NCBI RefSeq assembly: GCF_027596085.1
Contig: NC_072467.1
Span: forward strand, 28,588,582-28,652,581
Direction: 5' to 3'
Length of the DNA stretch: 64,000 nucleotides
Source: Anoplopoma fimbria
Taxonomy: Eukaryota > Chordata > Actinopteri > Perciformes > Anoplopomatidae
In this document: positions 51,001 through 62,650 of the stretch, one piece after another
Layout of the letters: each line of letters starts with the position of its first letter
Position numbering within the stretch: the stretch's first letter is position 1
Translations under genes and position numbers: made by a program
Notes under the pieces: generated by a model
The model's database searches: none
The model's input: only the letters and a program-made list of their open reading frames with translations
Told to the model about the DNA's origin: nothing

Positions 51001-51582
51001 CAGGTTTAATGTATTCAGAGGTTCTGTGTAATAATGTGTTAATATGTCTCCTGATAGAAACAGATCAATGTTTCCTTAAACTACTAATATGACTAAATAC
51101 TCTGCTGACGTTCACTAGAATAAGACATTAATAAATCAATAATTATCCTTTTATCTGAATTTATTCTCAAACTCAAATAAGAAAAAAAGATCCCTTTAAT
51201 TTCTTTAAAAAATAAATAAACGTTTTAAATGTTCTTTAATTTTAAAGCTGAACAAAGTCTTATTTTAGATATTTTGTGGTGCAAACAATAATAATAAAAA
51301 ACAGATTTATTATGAATATAAGTAAACAGTCTTTAACTTTGAATTCACAGAGAAATTAAAATGTTTCCTGCTGCAGTGAAATGTTTATTATCATTTATTA
51401 TCTTTCCATGTAGTTATGTAATAAGTGACTTTATGAGCGGACAGTAAACATGTTCTGTTGGTGTAAAACCTGATGTACATTTGATAGTATAAGTATACAA
51501 AGTACACACTGGGATACAAGCTGTACGTTTTCCTTTAAATATTAAAAGTTTAATCATAAAAGTATTTTATGAATCTGTGTTA

Positions 51583-51586
<4 letters not shown>

Positions 51587-51653
<67 letters not shown>
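51587..51653. repeat. (GT)n microsatellite next to the channel start codon
   Basis: (GT)n of about 33 units ends 8 bp before the ATG at 51661 (GTGCAGCATCATG). It therefore lies in the 5' untranslated region, or forms an intron end (GCAG) directly before it. Confidence 0.95.
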
Positions 51654-51656
<3 letters not shown>

Positions 51657-51660
51657 CATC

Positions 51661-54600
51661 ATGTTGGCCAGGAAGGGCCTCCTGCTGGACGGGTTCCTGC
51701 TGACCCGTCTGGCTGAGGACCAGAACCAGCGGAACCGCGTCCGGTCCAGATCTCAGAAGGCCCGCTTCATCACCAAGACCGGGTCCTGCAACGTGGCCCA
51801 CAAGAACATCATGGAGCAGGTCCGTTTCACTGCAGTACTCTCACAGTACAAGTACTCAGACTCTTTCAGGGTCAATGTTGGGTCTAAGTTTAGCAGAACT
51901 ATTTTTATATCAAACTCTGAATCCTTTGAAACATTAAAAAGTGAAATTCTTCTTAACAAAAACAAAGTCATGCCTCCTTTTGAGAGGAAGGTTTGTAATT
52001 CATAAATGATGTATTATTATTATAGATTAAACTACCAGCAGGATATGAAGTCGTTAAAATGAGCTCCACCTTTAAAGAGATGAACGATTTGATGCATCAA
52101 TAATGAAATATTTATTATTCTGCAATATGAGAGCTGATAACGTTGGTTCCTTAAAGGAACAGTGTTCAGCATTTAGAGGATCTATTGTTATGTGATATTC
52201 ACAATATGTTTTCTTCGGTGTTAAATCACCTAAACAATAAGAGCGTTGTGTCTTTGTTACATCAGAGATGTTTTTATCGACATAATGAGCCGCCATGTTT
52301 CTACAGTGGAGCAACTGACTGCTATCTGAAACTTCACCACTAGAGGTGGTTCACCCCCCTCTACCGGCAACATGCCGAGGTGTCCTTGAGCGAGACACCT
52401 AACCCCCAAAACTGCTCCCCGGGCGCTGCATCGCAGCCCACTGCTCCTCCGGGATGCTCCAATGCAGAGAAGCAAATGTCCCCATTGTGGGACTAATAAA
52501 GGCTTAATTATTATTATTATAGAGGGCGCCAGATCCTTTAAACTGGACCTCTACGTTTATTTTGATTCTCACACTTTTGTACTTTTACTTACACAAATAG
52601 TTATTTCATTTATCAGTCATCATAACTGTGTCACAATATCAGTTGAACAGAAGAGAAATCTAGAAACGAGTTGAGGAGAGCAGGTTTGATTTAAAGAAGG
52701 AAACTTACAACAGGACGGAAAAACACAAAGGCTGAAACAGGAAACAGACTGGAGATCAAGAGACCGATCGACTGCTGAAACACATGTGTGATAGAAAAAT
52801 AAACCCAAATATAACTCATGAGGAGAGGAACTTTCAAAATAAAACAGGAATCTAAACCACACCAATAACCCTCGGATCATAACAAACCAATCACACTGAT
52901 GAACGATTCATTCAGGACTAAATCATCTGAGTCGGGCTTCCGATTCTAAATCTTTTTTTCCTGTATTCATGAATGATTCTCATGAATCTAATAACGTAGA
53001 GATGCTTTGAGTCTCCCTCTGTTCGGTGTTCCTCATGTTGCTCTCTTCTTCTTCTTCTTCATCTTCTTCTTCTTCTTCTTCATGGTGTGTTCAGGGTCGC
53101 TTCCTGCAGGACGTCTTCACCACCATGGTGGACCTGAAGTGGCAGCACTCCTTCTTGATCTTCACCTCGGCCTTCCTCTGCTCCTGGATGCTGTTCGCTA
53201 TGATCTGGTGGCTGCTGGCCTTCGCTCACGGAGACCTGGAGCCCCGCGACCCCAACAGCGAGCCGGGCCCCGTGCCCTGCGTCACCGCCATCCACTCCTT
53301 CACCTCCGCCTTCCTCTTCTCCATCGAGGTCCAGGTGAGAATTCAGACCGAACCGGTGTGTTTGTGGTCGCGGTGTGAACGCTGACCTTCCGTCTGCTGC
53401 AGGTGACCATCGGGTTCGGGGGCCGGATGGTGACGGAGGAGTGTCCTCTGGCCATCACCGTGCTGATCATCCAGAACATCCTGGGTCTGATCATCAACGC
53501 CGTGATGCTCGGCTGCGTCTTCATGAAGACGGCGCAGGCCAACCGCCGCGCCGAGACGCTCATCTTCTCCAGGAACGCCGTCATCGCCTCTCGGAACGGA
53601 CGTCCCACCTTCATGTTCAGAGTCGGAGACCTGAGGAAGAGTATGATCATCTCTGCCACCGTCCAGCTGCAGGTGACACGAACCTCCAGAAGTTATCAAC
53701 ACCATGTTGAGTCCTGAAGCTTAAAGTCTTAATATTTAGGAATCAAACCTGGTTCAGCTGCAGAGAATCACAGTCACACTCATGTTTACATCAGTTTGAC
53801 AGCAGAACACAATGAGTTGATGGTTCTGTAGTATTCAGTATTTAATATCATTCATATCATTCAGAAGAGTCTCACAGTGGATCTTCTCTGTTCAGCCTTA
53901 CAGAGTTAAGCTCAACGCTGAAGTCCAGCTGAACCGTAACAGCAGCACCTGAGAGTTCTGCTTCTCCTGCAGAATGATTCTTTAAGAGACACAAAACCAT
54001 CATACAGCGACAAAGAAAACTACAAAACGACCAAAAAGAGGGAAAAACAAACACAATAGACACAAAATAAGCTCTAAAAGAGGTGCAAGACATCTACACA
54101 AAAACTCCAAATGACCACAAAGAGACTAATATAACTGCAGAGAAACACAAAAGGACTACAAGGAGACTCAATACAACTACAAAAAGAAAAAAACTACTAC
54201 AAAGAGACAAAAAATACAACAAAGAGACCAAAACAACGGTTGAAAGCAGGAGTAGCTGTTTCCCTTGTTTCCTGTCTTTATGCTAAGCTAAGCTTAACGT
54301 AAACAGACACGAGAACATCCATCTCTATCTGACAGGAAGCACAAAATGTCAAACCCTTCCCTTCATCAGAAGGTTTTCCTGGCTGGAGACACTCGTTCTC
54401 AGTTTGAAATGTTCTGACTGAGGTTCTTCCCCGTCAGGTGATCCGGCGGACGGTGACGGCGGAGGGCGAGGTGATCCCGGTGTGCCAGCTGGACATCCAG
54501 GTGGAGAACCCTCTGAGGAGCAACGGTATCTTCCTGGTGTCTCCTCTGATCATCAGCCACACCATGGAGAGAGGGAGTCCTCTGTACGAGCTCTCCGCAC

Positions 54601-56237
54601 AGTCGCTGGCCTCCGAGGACCTGGAGATCCTCGTCATCCTGGAGGGTCAGGACCCACGTAGACCAGATCCAGATAGGAACCATAAATACTGACATAGTTC
54701 TACTGATCGAACGCCTCAGATATTTACCTTTGGAACCAAAGTTCCTCCTCTGCTGAGTTTAATTTATTCAGACTTTAATATAAAAGTGAAGATAAAAGTT
54801 TATTTTTATAAAAGAAGAATCTGAATCTAAATATTTGTTGATTACTTGATTACTTGATTTATTGATTGACAGAAAATTATATAGATTTTTTATAAGTGTA
54901 GCAACAAAGCATTAAAATTACAAAATATTAGTATTGAATTTTATTATTTTATTTTTTATTATTTAAAATGATAAAAAAGGATATATTCATTTGTCAAACA
55001 CAGTACTGGAGGGAACTTAAAACATTGAAAATTATAGATTTAAGAATGAAAATAGCACATTTGACAGAATATTAAAAAGAATTATGACATTTTTTAATAT
55101 TAAACACTTTCACATAGTGTAATATTTATATATAATTATGTTATATATAATATCATATTATATATAACGTAATTATTTATAATATGATAGTATATATAAT
55201 ATGGTAGTATATATAATACTATATTAATATACTATCATTTTATATATATTATAATATTATAATATTATATATATAATATTAAATATAATATATATAATAT
55301 TAAAAATAATATTAAATATAATATTATATATACTATTAAAAATAATATTAAAGGTAATATTAAATATAATATTATATATAATTAAAAATAATATTAAAGG
55401 TAATATTAAAGGTAATATTAAATAAAATATTAAATATAATATTATATAAATATTAAATATTATATTAAATATAATATTAAATAAAATATTAAATATCATA
55501 TTAAATAAAATATTAAATATAATAATATAATATTAAATATCATATTACATATATTATATGTAATATGATATATAATATTACATATAATATTATATGTAAT
55601 ATTATATATATATTATAATATAATATAATGATATATGATAGTATATATAATATCGTATTATTTATTATATTTAATTATATTTAATATAATATTATATTTA
55701 ATATTATATTATCATCATATAACAAAAGTGTTTGTATTTCAGTATGTCATGCTAACTCTGAGACAGGAAGTGAACCTGTTGTGTCTCTTCTCAGGTGTGG
55801 TGGAGACCACAGGGATCACCATGCAGGCCCGGACCTCCTACACCCCCGAGGAGATCCTGTGGGGGCGGCGCTTCGTCTCCATCATGACGGAGGAGGACGG
55901 CCGTTACTGCGTCGACTACTCAAAGTTCGGCAACACGGTTCAGGTGAAGATGTCGTCGCTCAGCGCCAAGGAGCTGGACCAGATCCGGGGGGTCCAGGAG
56001 GGGGGGTCCTCGGACCCCGTCAACCTGCAGGGCTGGGGGCTGGTCCGGGCCGGGAGAGGGGGCTTCCGTAGAGGGGGGGGCCGGGCCTGTGATGGCTCCA
56101 CCGCCCCCCCGCCCTGGTACGCCCAATCAGAGCAGCCGCAAAGAGAGGCGGAGCATAAAGGGAAGAAGAAGAAGGTTCAGCTGGAGGAGATTGGACGACA
56201 GATGGAAGAGGACGTACTGGGAGAGACCAGCTACTGA
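51661..56237 (+). CDS. ATP-sensitive inward-rectifier K+ channel, Kir6 family (KCNJ8/KCNJ11-like), five exons
   Basis: Exons 51661-51819, 53095-53334, 53403-53672, 54438-54645, 55795-56237 join in frame to 439 residues. The N-terminus is MLARKG...[15 protein letters not shown], then [18 protein letters not shown] (slide helix), TM1 ([20 protein letters not shown]), pore with [15 protein letters not shown] (GFG filter), TM2 ([19 protein letters not shown]), and the cytoplasmic domain with [41 protein letters not shown] and [10 protein letters not shown]. Family knowledge: Kir6 subunits form KATP channels with sulfonylurea receptors at the plasma membrane. Two oddities: the residue matching Kir6.2 Arg50, an ATP-site residue, is Met here (NIMEQ), and the C-terminal tail is long, Gly/Arg- and Lys-rich, and lacks the RKR motif. 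I cannot decide between kcnj8, kcnj11 and kcnj11-like. Confidence 0.93.
52325..52510 (+). mobile_element. SINE-like retroelement fragment
   Basis: It contains GAGGTGTCCTTGAGCGAGAC then ACCTAACCCCC, the central motif shared with the SINE at 31352. This is followed by a tail ending TGTGGGACTAATAAAGGC then TTAATTATTATTATTA, typical of a LINE-derived 3' end with a short microsatellite. The head with boxes A and B is not obvious. It lies in channel intron 1. Confidence 0.65.
53995..54245. repeat. ACAAAGAGAC-type degenerate repeat
   Basis: Degenerate array of motifs such as CTACAAAGAGACAAAA and GACCACAAAGAGACTA in channel intron 3. Similar motifs occur at 30650-30725. Probably an old, decayed tandem repeat. 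Confidence 0.6.
55080..55725. repeat. AT-only TAATATTAAATA repeat in channel intron 4
   Basis: About 640 bp of almost pure A/T, built from ATATTAAATATAAT units with local inverted symmetry (ATATAATATTATAT). It lies between exon 4 (ends 54645) and exon 5 (starts 55795). Confidence 0.88.
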
Positions 56238-58240
56238 GGACCAGTAAAGACTTCATACTGGGAGAGACTGAGGACCAGTAAACACACTTCATACTGGGAA
56301 TAAACATTAAGACCAGTTCAGACTGGATCTCTGTGTCTCAGTGAAGACAGAAGCAGAAAGAGGTGTGAATCCTACGACAGATGAAGGACGTCACAGAGAG
56401 CTGCTGGATCGATTCCTGAACCACAGACATGAGTCAGTATTTTCACATTTCTGATTGGACGTAGTCATCATGATGTCACCTGGTTGTATAGAAGTCTTTA
56501 AAGTGAAGTCAAAGCTTCCTGTGTTAAAGCTGCATTCTCTCTCCTGTCCACCAGGGGGCGACTCCTCTGGTTGTATAGAAGTCTATGAGAAAATGACTCT
56601 ACTTCTCTCTTGATTTATTCCCTCAGTAAACATTGTAAACATGAGTTTATGGTCTCAATCTCTAGTTTCAAGTCTTCTTCAATACAGCATGATGTTCATT
56701 TAGTAAATGATGCTCCATTTAGAGTCAAACAGACCATAAAGCAGGGGATGCTTTAGGGCGGGGCTACACACTGACTGACAGGTCCACACCAGAGACGTAT
56801 ACGGCGTCTCTACCTCACTCCTCCTCAGTCCATATATGGTCACTTCCTGTTCACTGCAAAAAACCAAGATGGCGACGGCCAAAACACCGAGCTCGAGGCT
56901 TCAAAACATCCACAAACCAACATCATAACGACTACGTCCTCTTCTTATAAACAGTCTGTTGTTTTTGCCGTTCTGATTAAAACACAACTCCCACATTTTT
57001 TAAATAAAACGGCGTGGAGTAAAACGTGGAGTAAAACGTGGAGTAATCTGGACTCTAGGAGCCGTTGTGTGTTTTCACATAAGAGATTTTAGCGTTTAGT
57101 TATCTGATATCATATGATGAGGAGTGAACCAGTGATGATGACTTCCTGTTGGACTACAGAAATACGTCCTCCCTTCAGCTCTTTATTGAACTTTAAAATG
57201 TTTTCAAAGATGTAAAAGTTATGTTTTCTTGTTCTCCAGTTTGTTTTAATGTGTTAAAGTTCTGAGCTTCTTCATTCCATCAAGTGTTTGTGTTTCTGCC
57301 ATCGTTCTTTACCTCGTGGTATCTTCTCCTCTTTAAACACATATTATATCTCACTAACATCAAACAAGTGTTCATATGTTATATATATTATATTGTATAT
57401 AAGTCACATAAAGGCCAATATTGTTTGAATCCTACAGCTCGTGATATTCAGTCATTTTTCTTAGATTAGATGTTAGTAAATTGATCCTCATATTTATGAA
57501 ATGTCTCTCTGTCTATAAGGTGTTATTTATGTTTAATAAATCTATTTTTTGGATTTTATCATGGAGTCAGTTAAAATAGCAGCTAGAGAGAGATGATTGA
57601 CGGCTCCAGAATTCACCAATGGAGGTTTAATGAAACGCTGACCTGGTCATGTTTGATTTAAAGGAGACATATCATACTCAGGTTCAGGTTCATACTTGTG
57701 TTCTTTAATTCTAATAGAACATGTTTACATGCTTTAATGTTCAAAGAACACTTTATTTTTCTCTTCCCCTCTGTCTGAATAAACCCGTATTCACTTTCTG
57801 ACTGAAACGCTCTGTTTTAGCGCCTGTCGCTTTAAGACCACAGTCTGCTCTGATTGGCTCGTGGGCGGTATATTCAAATGAGCCTGCATGTGACGTACAA
57901 TAGGAGTCAAATCTCATCTCTCAAATCATATTTCACAGCTTGTGGGTTGGAAGAAATCCCAGATACACAAATATATAAAGTACTTTAAGTATTTTGGTAA
58001 TTTAGGAAGTTTTTATTTGTGGAGTTTTAAGTCAACATGACCTGAGTTGTTACAGGAAGAAGACAGAAGGTGAATTTGATGCAAAAATTCAACAAAACTT
58101 TATTGTTTTTATTGTTAAACAGGTAAAAAAACGTATAGAGAGACCTGAGAACCAAAAACAACCAGCAACACTCGTTTAGTTCATGTTAACTAACAAAACT
58201 TCAGTCGTTAAATCCTGAATCTCCAAACTAAACGATTGAT
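56238..58240. other. Channel 3' region with two dispersed teleost repeats
   Basis: 56440-56780 resembles an abundant fish repeat with GGTTGTATAGAAGTCTATGA and CCACCAGGGGGCGACTCC; the TATAGAAGTCT motif occurs twice. 57655-57900 resembles another, with GACATATCATACTCAGGTTC, AGAACATGTTTACATGCTTT and TTTTAGCGCCTGTCGCTTTAA. Both assignments come from memory of fish genomic repeats. The rest is AT-rich with no gene recognised. The channel 3' untranslated sequence probably occupies the first few hundred bases. Confidence 0.45.
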
Positions 58241-60863
58241 TCAGACCCAAAACCACCAGAGACTCAGCAGGGTCCCGGTCAGACTCAGAGCCAGAGCCAG
58301 GAGCGGCGGCGCGGCGGCGACGGCGGCGGCGGTGTTGCAGAGGTTGCTGCTGCAGCATCGATACGTGAAGCCGGAGACCGCCGGGAACATCTGGGAGAGG
58401 CGGGAGTTGTCACAGTCGGTGTAGCGGATACACTGACGGATGGTCTTCCCACCTGGAGGGACGGACACACAGTGAGGACACTTCATCAGCCCAAAACCCT
58501 AACCCCAATCCAGAACCTGAACCTGAACCAAATCCAGAACCTGAACCTGAACCTGAACCTGAACCTGAACCAAATCTAACCTAAACCTGATTCTAACATG
58601 AACCGAATTCTAACCTGAACCTGATTCTAATTTGGACCTGATTCTAGTCTGGACCTGATTCTATCCTGAACCTGATTCTTTCCCGAACCTAATTCTAATC
58701 TGAACCTAATTCTAATCCGAACCTAATCTAACCTGAACCTGATTCTAATCTGGACCTGATTCTAATCTGGACCTGATTCTAATCTAAACCTGATTCTAAC
58801 ATGAACCTAATTCTAATCTGAACCAGATTCTAATCTGAACCTGATTATATCTGAACCTAATCTAACCTAAACCTGATTCTAATCCGAACCTAATTCTAAT
58901 CCGAACCTAATTCTAATCTGAACCTAATCTAACCTGAACCTGATTCCAACCTGAACCTGATTCTAACCTGAACCAGATTCTAATCCAAACCTGATTCTAA
59001 TCTAAACCTGATTCTTTCCTGAACCTGATTCTAACATGAACCTGATTCTAACATGAACCTGATTCTAATCTAAACCTGATTCTAATCAATCTGAACCTGA
59101 TTCTAACCTAAACCTGATTCTAATCTGAACCTGATTCTAACCTAAACACGGTGGACTGGTCTCTGCTGGAGTCTGGTCTGAAGGAGTTTCTGGTGAACCT
59201 TCATGATTTCATCTGGTTTCTCCAGAATCCGACCCGGTGGCTCCGATGACGAGCTTTAAGAATAACTTTATAGAAACAGAGGATCTTCTCTCTGATGGTC
59301 TGTTTACTGATGGAGGTCTATAGAGGACCAGGACTAAACTGAGACTGGTTCAGGACCAGTTAAAAGACCCTCACTGTCACTTTAAGTAGAGTACTTCAGC
59401 TCACCTCTCTCACTCAGAGATATACAGGAGTCTTCATATGTGCACTCCTGCACGTTCTGACAGCGACCCGTGTAATCAGAGCACTTGTAACAGCGAAGTC
59501 CAGAACCTGAAGAAGAAGAAGAAGAAGAAGAAGAAGAAGAAGAAGAAGAAGAAGAAGAAGAAGAAGCAGAAGAAGGAGAAGAAGAAGGAGAAGAAGAAGA
59601 AGATGAAGGAGAAGAAGAAGAAGATGAAGATGAAGAAGAAGGAGAAGAAGAAGAAGGAGAAGAAGAAGCAGAAGAAGAAGAAGAAGATGAAGAAGAAGGA
59701 GAAGAAGAAGAAGAAGAAGAAGAAGGAGAAGATGAAGAAGGAGAAGAAGAAGAAGAAGAAGAAAAAGAAGAAGAAGAAGAAGATGAAGAAGAAGAAGAAG
59801 AAGAAGAAGAAGAAGAAGAAGAAGAAGAAGAAGAAGAAGAAGAAGAAGAAGAAGAAGAAGAAGAAGAAGAAGAAGGAGAAGAAGAAGTAGAAGTGAGTAT
59901 GATTTGGAAACATTTAGGAATACATTTGCAGATTTCAACCAACGGTAACTTCTCCTGTGAGCCAACAGAAGGAAGACCACATGAACGTCCTTCTCTAGAG
60001 AAAGTGTTTTGTTTGTCCATGTGCTGTAGAAACATGATCCTCTCCGTTTGTAGATATGAACCGTTCATATTAAACAAAAACACAACCATAGTTATTTACA
60101 CGTGATTAAACACTTAAGAAAACATACTTATTATTATTATATTGCATTTCCATTAAATTCGGTTCATTTTCTCTTCCAACATGTAAAGAACACAGCTGCT
60201 GTCTGGTCTGATCTCAGATCATCACATTTATGAAACAAGAGGTTCTTCAACTGACTTTTACATTCAAGAGTTCCAAAAAAAACCTAATTGTTCCTGCTGT
60301 TCATTAGAAGAGACTGAGACTCTTTAACACTCGGTAAAGAAATGACTAATGACGTGAATTATGAAGTATTGTACTTCCCCTTCTTGTTACTTCTCTTCTA
60401 CTACATCTCAAAAGTAAATGTCGTGCTTTCTACTAAACTACATTCATTTGATTACTTTGAATGTATGATTATTAATATAAAATATTTCAATAGTGTGATC
60501 TACTATTACAGGATAAGATAAAACTTTATTTGGGAAATTCACAACATCAATAATTACATTAAAACATTATATTATTCTTCATAATGAGAACTTTTGCTTT
60601 TGATATTGTGAGTACATTTTAATTGCTGATATTTTGTATTTTTACTTCACTAACATTTTAAATGCAGGAATTGAACTTGTAACAGGGTATTTCTTCTCTG
60701 TAGTATTAGTACTTTTACTGTAGTAAAATATCAGAGTACTTCTTCCACCTCTGTTTTTATCTTCACTGTGTTTTCATCCTTTACCCTGTATAAAAAATGT
60801 CCACTCACCCAGATGAATCATCCCACAACAGAGCAGCAGGAATAATCCGAGGCAGCGCTTCAT
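58241..60863 (-). CDS. CD59-like Ly6/uPAR-domain GPI-anchored protein, three exons
   Basis: Exons (minus): 60809-60863, 59405-59506, 58241-58452. They join in frame to 122 residues. A signal peptide (MKRCLGLFLLLCCGMIHLG) is followed by a single three-finger domain starting LRCYKCSDYTGRCQN, with ten cysteines in the CD59 order: CxxC, C, C, DSC, QC, DC, CC and LCN. A GPI-type hydrophobic tail follows (PPLLALALSLTGTLLSLWW). The FxxRCCSSNLCN end is diagnostic of the family. Family knowledge: Ly6/CD59 proteins sit on the outer cell surface, and CD59 blocks the complement membrane attack complex. Whether this paralogue does so is not shown. The exon 2 acceptor directly follows a long TTC tract (59510-59890). 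Confidence 0.9.
58495..59145. repeat. AACCTGATTCTAATCTG degenerate minisatellite
   Basis: A basic unit of about 17 bp (AACCTGATTCTAATCTG, with CTAACCTG, GGACCTG, ATCCGAACC variants) is repeated about 38 times in the last intron of the CD59-like gene. It begins with an AACCTG 6-bp run at about 58515-58570. More degenerate than other arrays here. Confidence 0.92.
59510..59892. repeat. (GAA)n/(TTC)n array next to a splice acceptor
   Basis: About 380 bp of GAA with GGA, GAT and GCA interruptions. It is (TTC)n on the transcribed minus strand and ends 3-4 bp from the acceptor of CD59-like exon 2 (exon starts 59506). Poly-Glu, Lys, Ser, Leu and Phe open frames here are artefacts. Confidence 0.97.
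60360..60755. repeat. AGTAC-type dispersed repeat fragment
   Basis: It contains TACTACATCTCAAAAGTAAA, TACTAAACTACATTCATTTG and a terminal TCAGAGTACTTCTTCCACCT. These are typical of a widespread teleost element also seen in fragments at about 27190-27370 and 13150-13255. It lies in intron 1 of the CD59-like gene. Confidence 0.5.
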
Positions 60864-61074
60864 GTCGTCTCCCTGCAGAAGAGAACCAGGACCAGGAGGC
60901 AGGAGGAGTTCGGGTCGGGGTCTGGCTGGTTGTGACCCTGTGAGGTCGGCAGGCTGCAGTCGACTGAGAGCGTCTCTTTGTCCAGAGGACCACAAAGACT
61001 CGCTGTCTGGCCAAACCTCCTCCTCCAACAATCAGACGGCCAACGCCTCAGTGAGGCTTCATCTTGTTTATGTG

Positions 61075-62006
61075 AGCTGCTGCTCTTCTGTTAAACACAC
61101 ATTATGACTCTACTGCTCTTCTGTTAAACACACATTATGACTCTGCTGCTCTTCTGTTAAACACACATTATGACTCTACTGCTCTTCTGTTAAACACACA
61201 TTATGACTCTACTGCTCTTCTGTTAAACACACATTATGACTCTACTGCTCTTCTGTTAAACACACATTATGACTCTACTGCTCTTCTGTTAAACACACAT
61301 TATGACTCTACTGCTCTTCTGTTAAACACACATTATGACTCTACTGCTCTTCTGTTAAACACACATTATGACTCTACTGCTCTTCTGTTAAACACACATT
61401 ATGACTCTACTGCTCTTCTGTTAAACACACATTATGACTCTACTGCTCTTCTGTTAAACACACATTATGACTCTACTGCTCTTCTGTTAAACACACATTA
61501 TGACTCTACTGCTCTTCTGTTAAACACACATTATGACTCTACTGCTCTTCTGTTAAACACACATTATGACTCTACTGCTCTTCTGTTAAACACACATTAT
61601 GACTCTACTGCTCTTCTGTTAAACACACATTATGACTCTACTGCTCTTCTGTTAAACACACATTATGACTCTACTGCTCTTCTGTTAAACACACATTATG
61701 ACTCTGCTGCTCTTCTGTTAAACACACATTATGACTCTGCTGCTCTTCTGTTAAACACACATTATGACTCTACTGCTCTTCTGTTAAACACACATTATGA
61801 CTCTACTGCTCTTCTGTTAAACACACATTATGACTCTACTGCTCTTCTGTTAAACACACATTATGACTCTACTGCTCTTCTGTTAAACACATTATGACTC
61901 TACTGCTCTTCTGTTAAACACACATTATGACTCTACTGCTCTTCTGTTAAACACACATTATGACTCTACTGCTCTTCTGTTAAACACACATTATGACTCT
62001 GCTGTG
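61075..62006. repeat. 33-bp minisatellite, about 28 copies
   Basis: The unit is ACTCTACTGCTCTTCTGTTA then AACACACATTATG. Nearly all copies are identical, apart from a CTGCTGCTC variant in a few and one copy lacking an ACAC step near 61890. Such homogeneity indicates recent amplification or gene conversion. Confidence 0.97.
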
Positions 62007-62290
62007 TAGGGTGTACATGCTGATGATTATCTTTTATTCCCAACACAATTCAAATGATAAGGAAATAAAATATTGTAACTTTATGGATTAAAACAAGTCT
62101 CTTCATTATTAGTTTCAATGATGTATCATAATCTTCTTCGCTAGTGTTAGGAAGTTAAACATCATAATTCATCTCTAATATCTATTTTATATTAATGTGA
62201 AAACATCTCTTTCAAACTACTGGATTTATTATATTTTATCACCAACACTACATTTTACCAGATTACATTGAACACATCATGACAGTGTCA
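62007..62290. other. AT-rich spacer
   Basis: No feature recognised between the 33-bp array and the next repeat. Confidence 0.5.
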
Positions 62291-62650
62291 CAATGTTAAA
62301 CAATGGAACAATATCTAAACAATGTGTTAACAATGTGTTAATGTGTTAAAAATATTTTAATATGTTTACAATGTGTCAACAAAATGTTAACAATGTGTTT
62401 ACAATGTGTTTACAATGTGTTTACAATGTAACAATGTGTTTACAATGTAACAATGTGTTTACAATGTAACAATGTGTTTACAATGTGTTTACAATGTAAC
62501 AATGTGTTTACAATGTGTTTACAATGTAACAATGTGTTAAAAAATATTTTAATATGTTTACAATGTGTTTACAATGTAACAATATGTTAACGATATGTTA
62601 AATGCTGTTTTAACAGTACAACAATGTTTTAACAATGCAACACAATGCTA
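62291..62650. repeat. ACAATGTGTTT / ACAATGTA imperfect repeat
   Basis: Units ACAATGTGTTT and ACAATGTA alternate, often as a 19-bp period. They degrade into ACAATGTTTTA and ACAATATG at the edges. Confidence 0.9.

Noticed and set aside
59382..60089. Poly-Ser, poly-Leu, poly-Lys or poly-Phe proteins
   Set aside because: Frames of the GAA/TTC tract; only the CD59-like exon (59405-59506) inside it is real.
61075..62006. Possible CRISPR-like array (33-bp regular repeats)
   Set aside because: Units are head-to-tail with no unique spacers, and the genome is eukaryotic.
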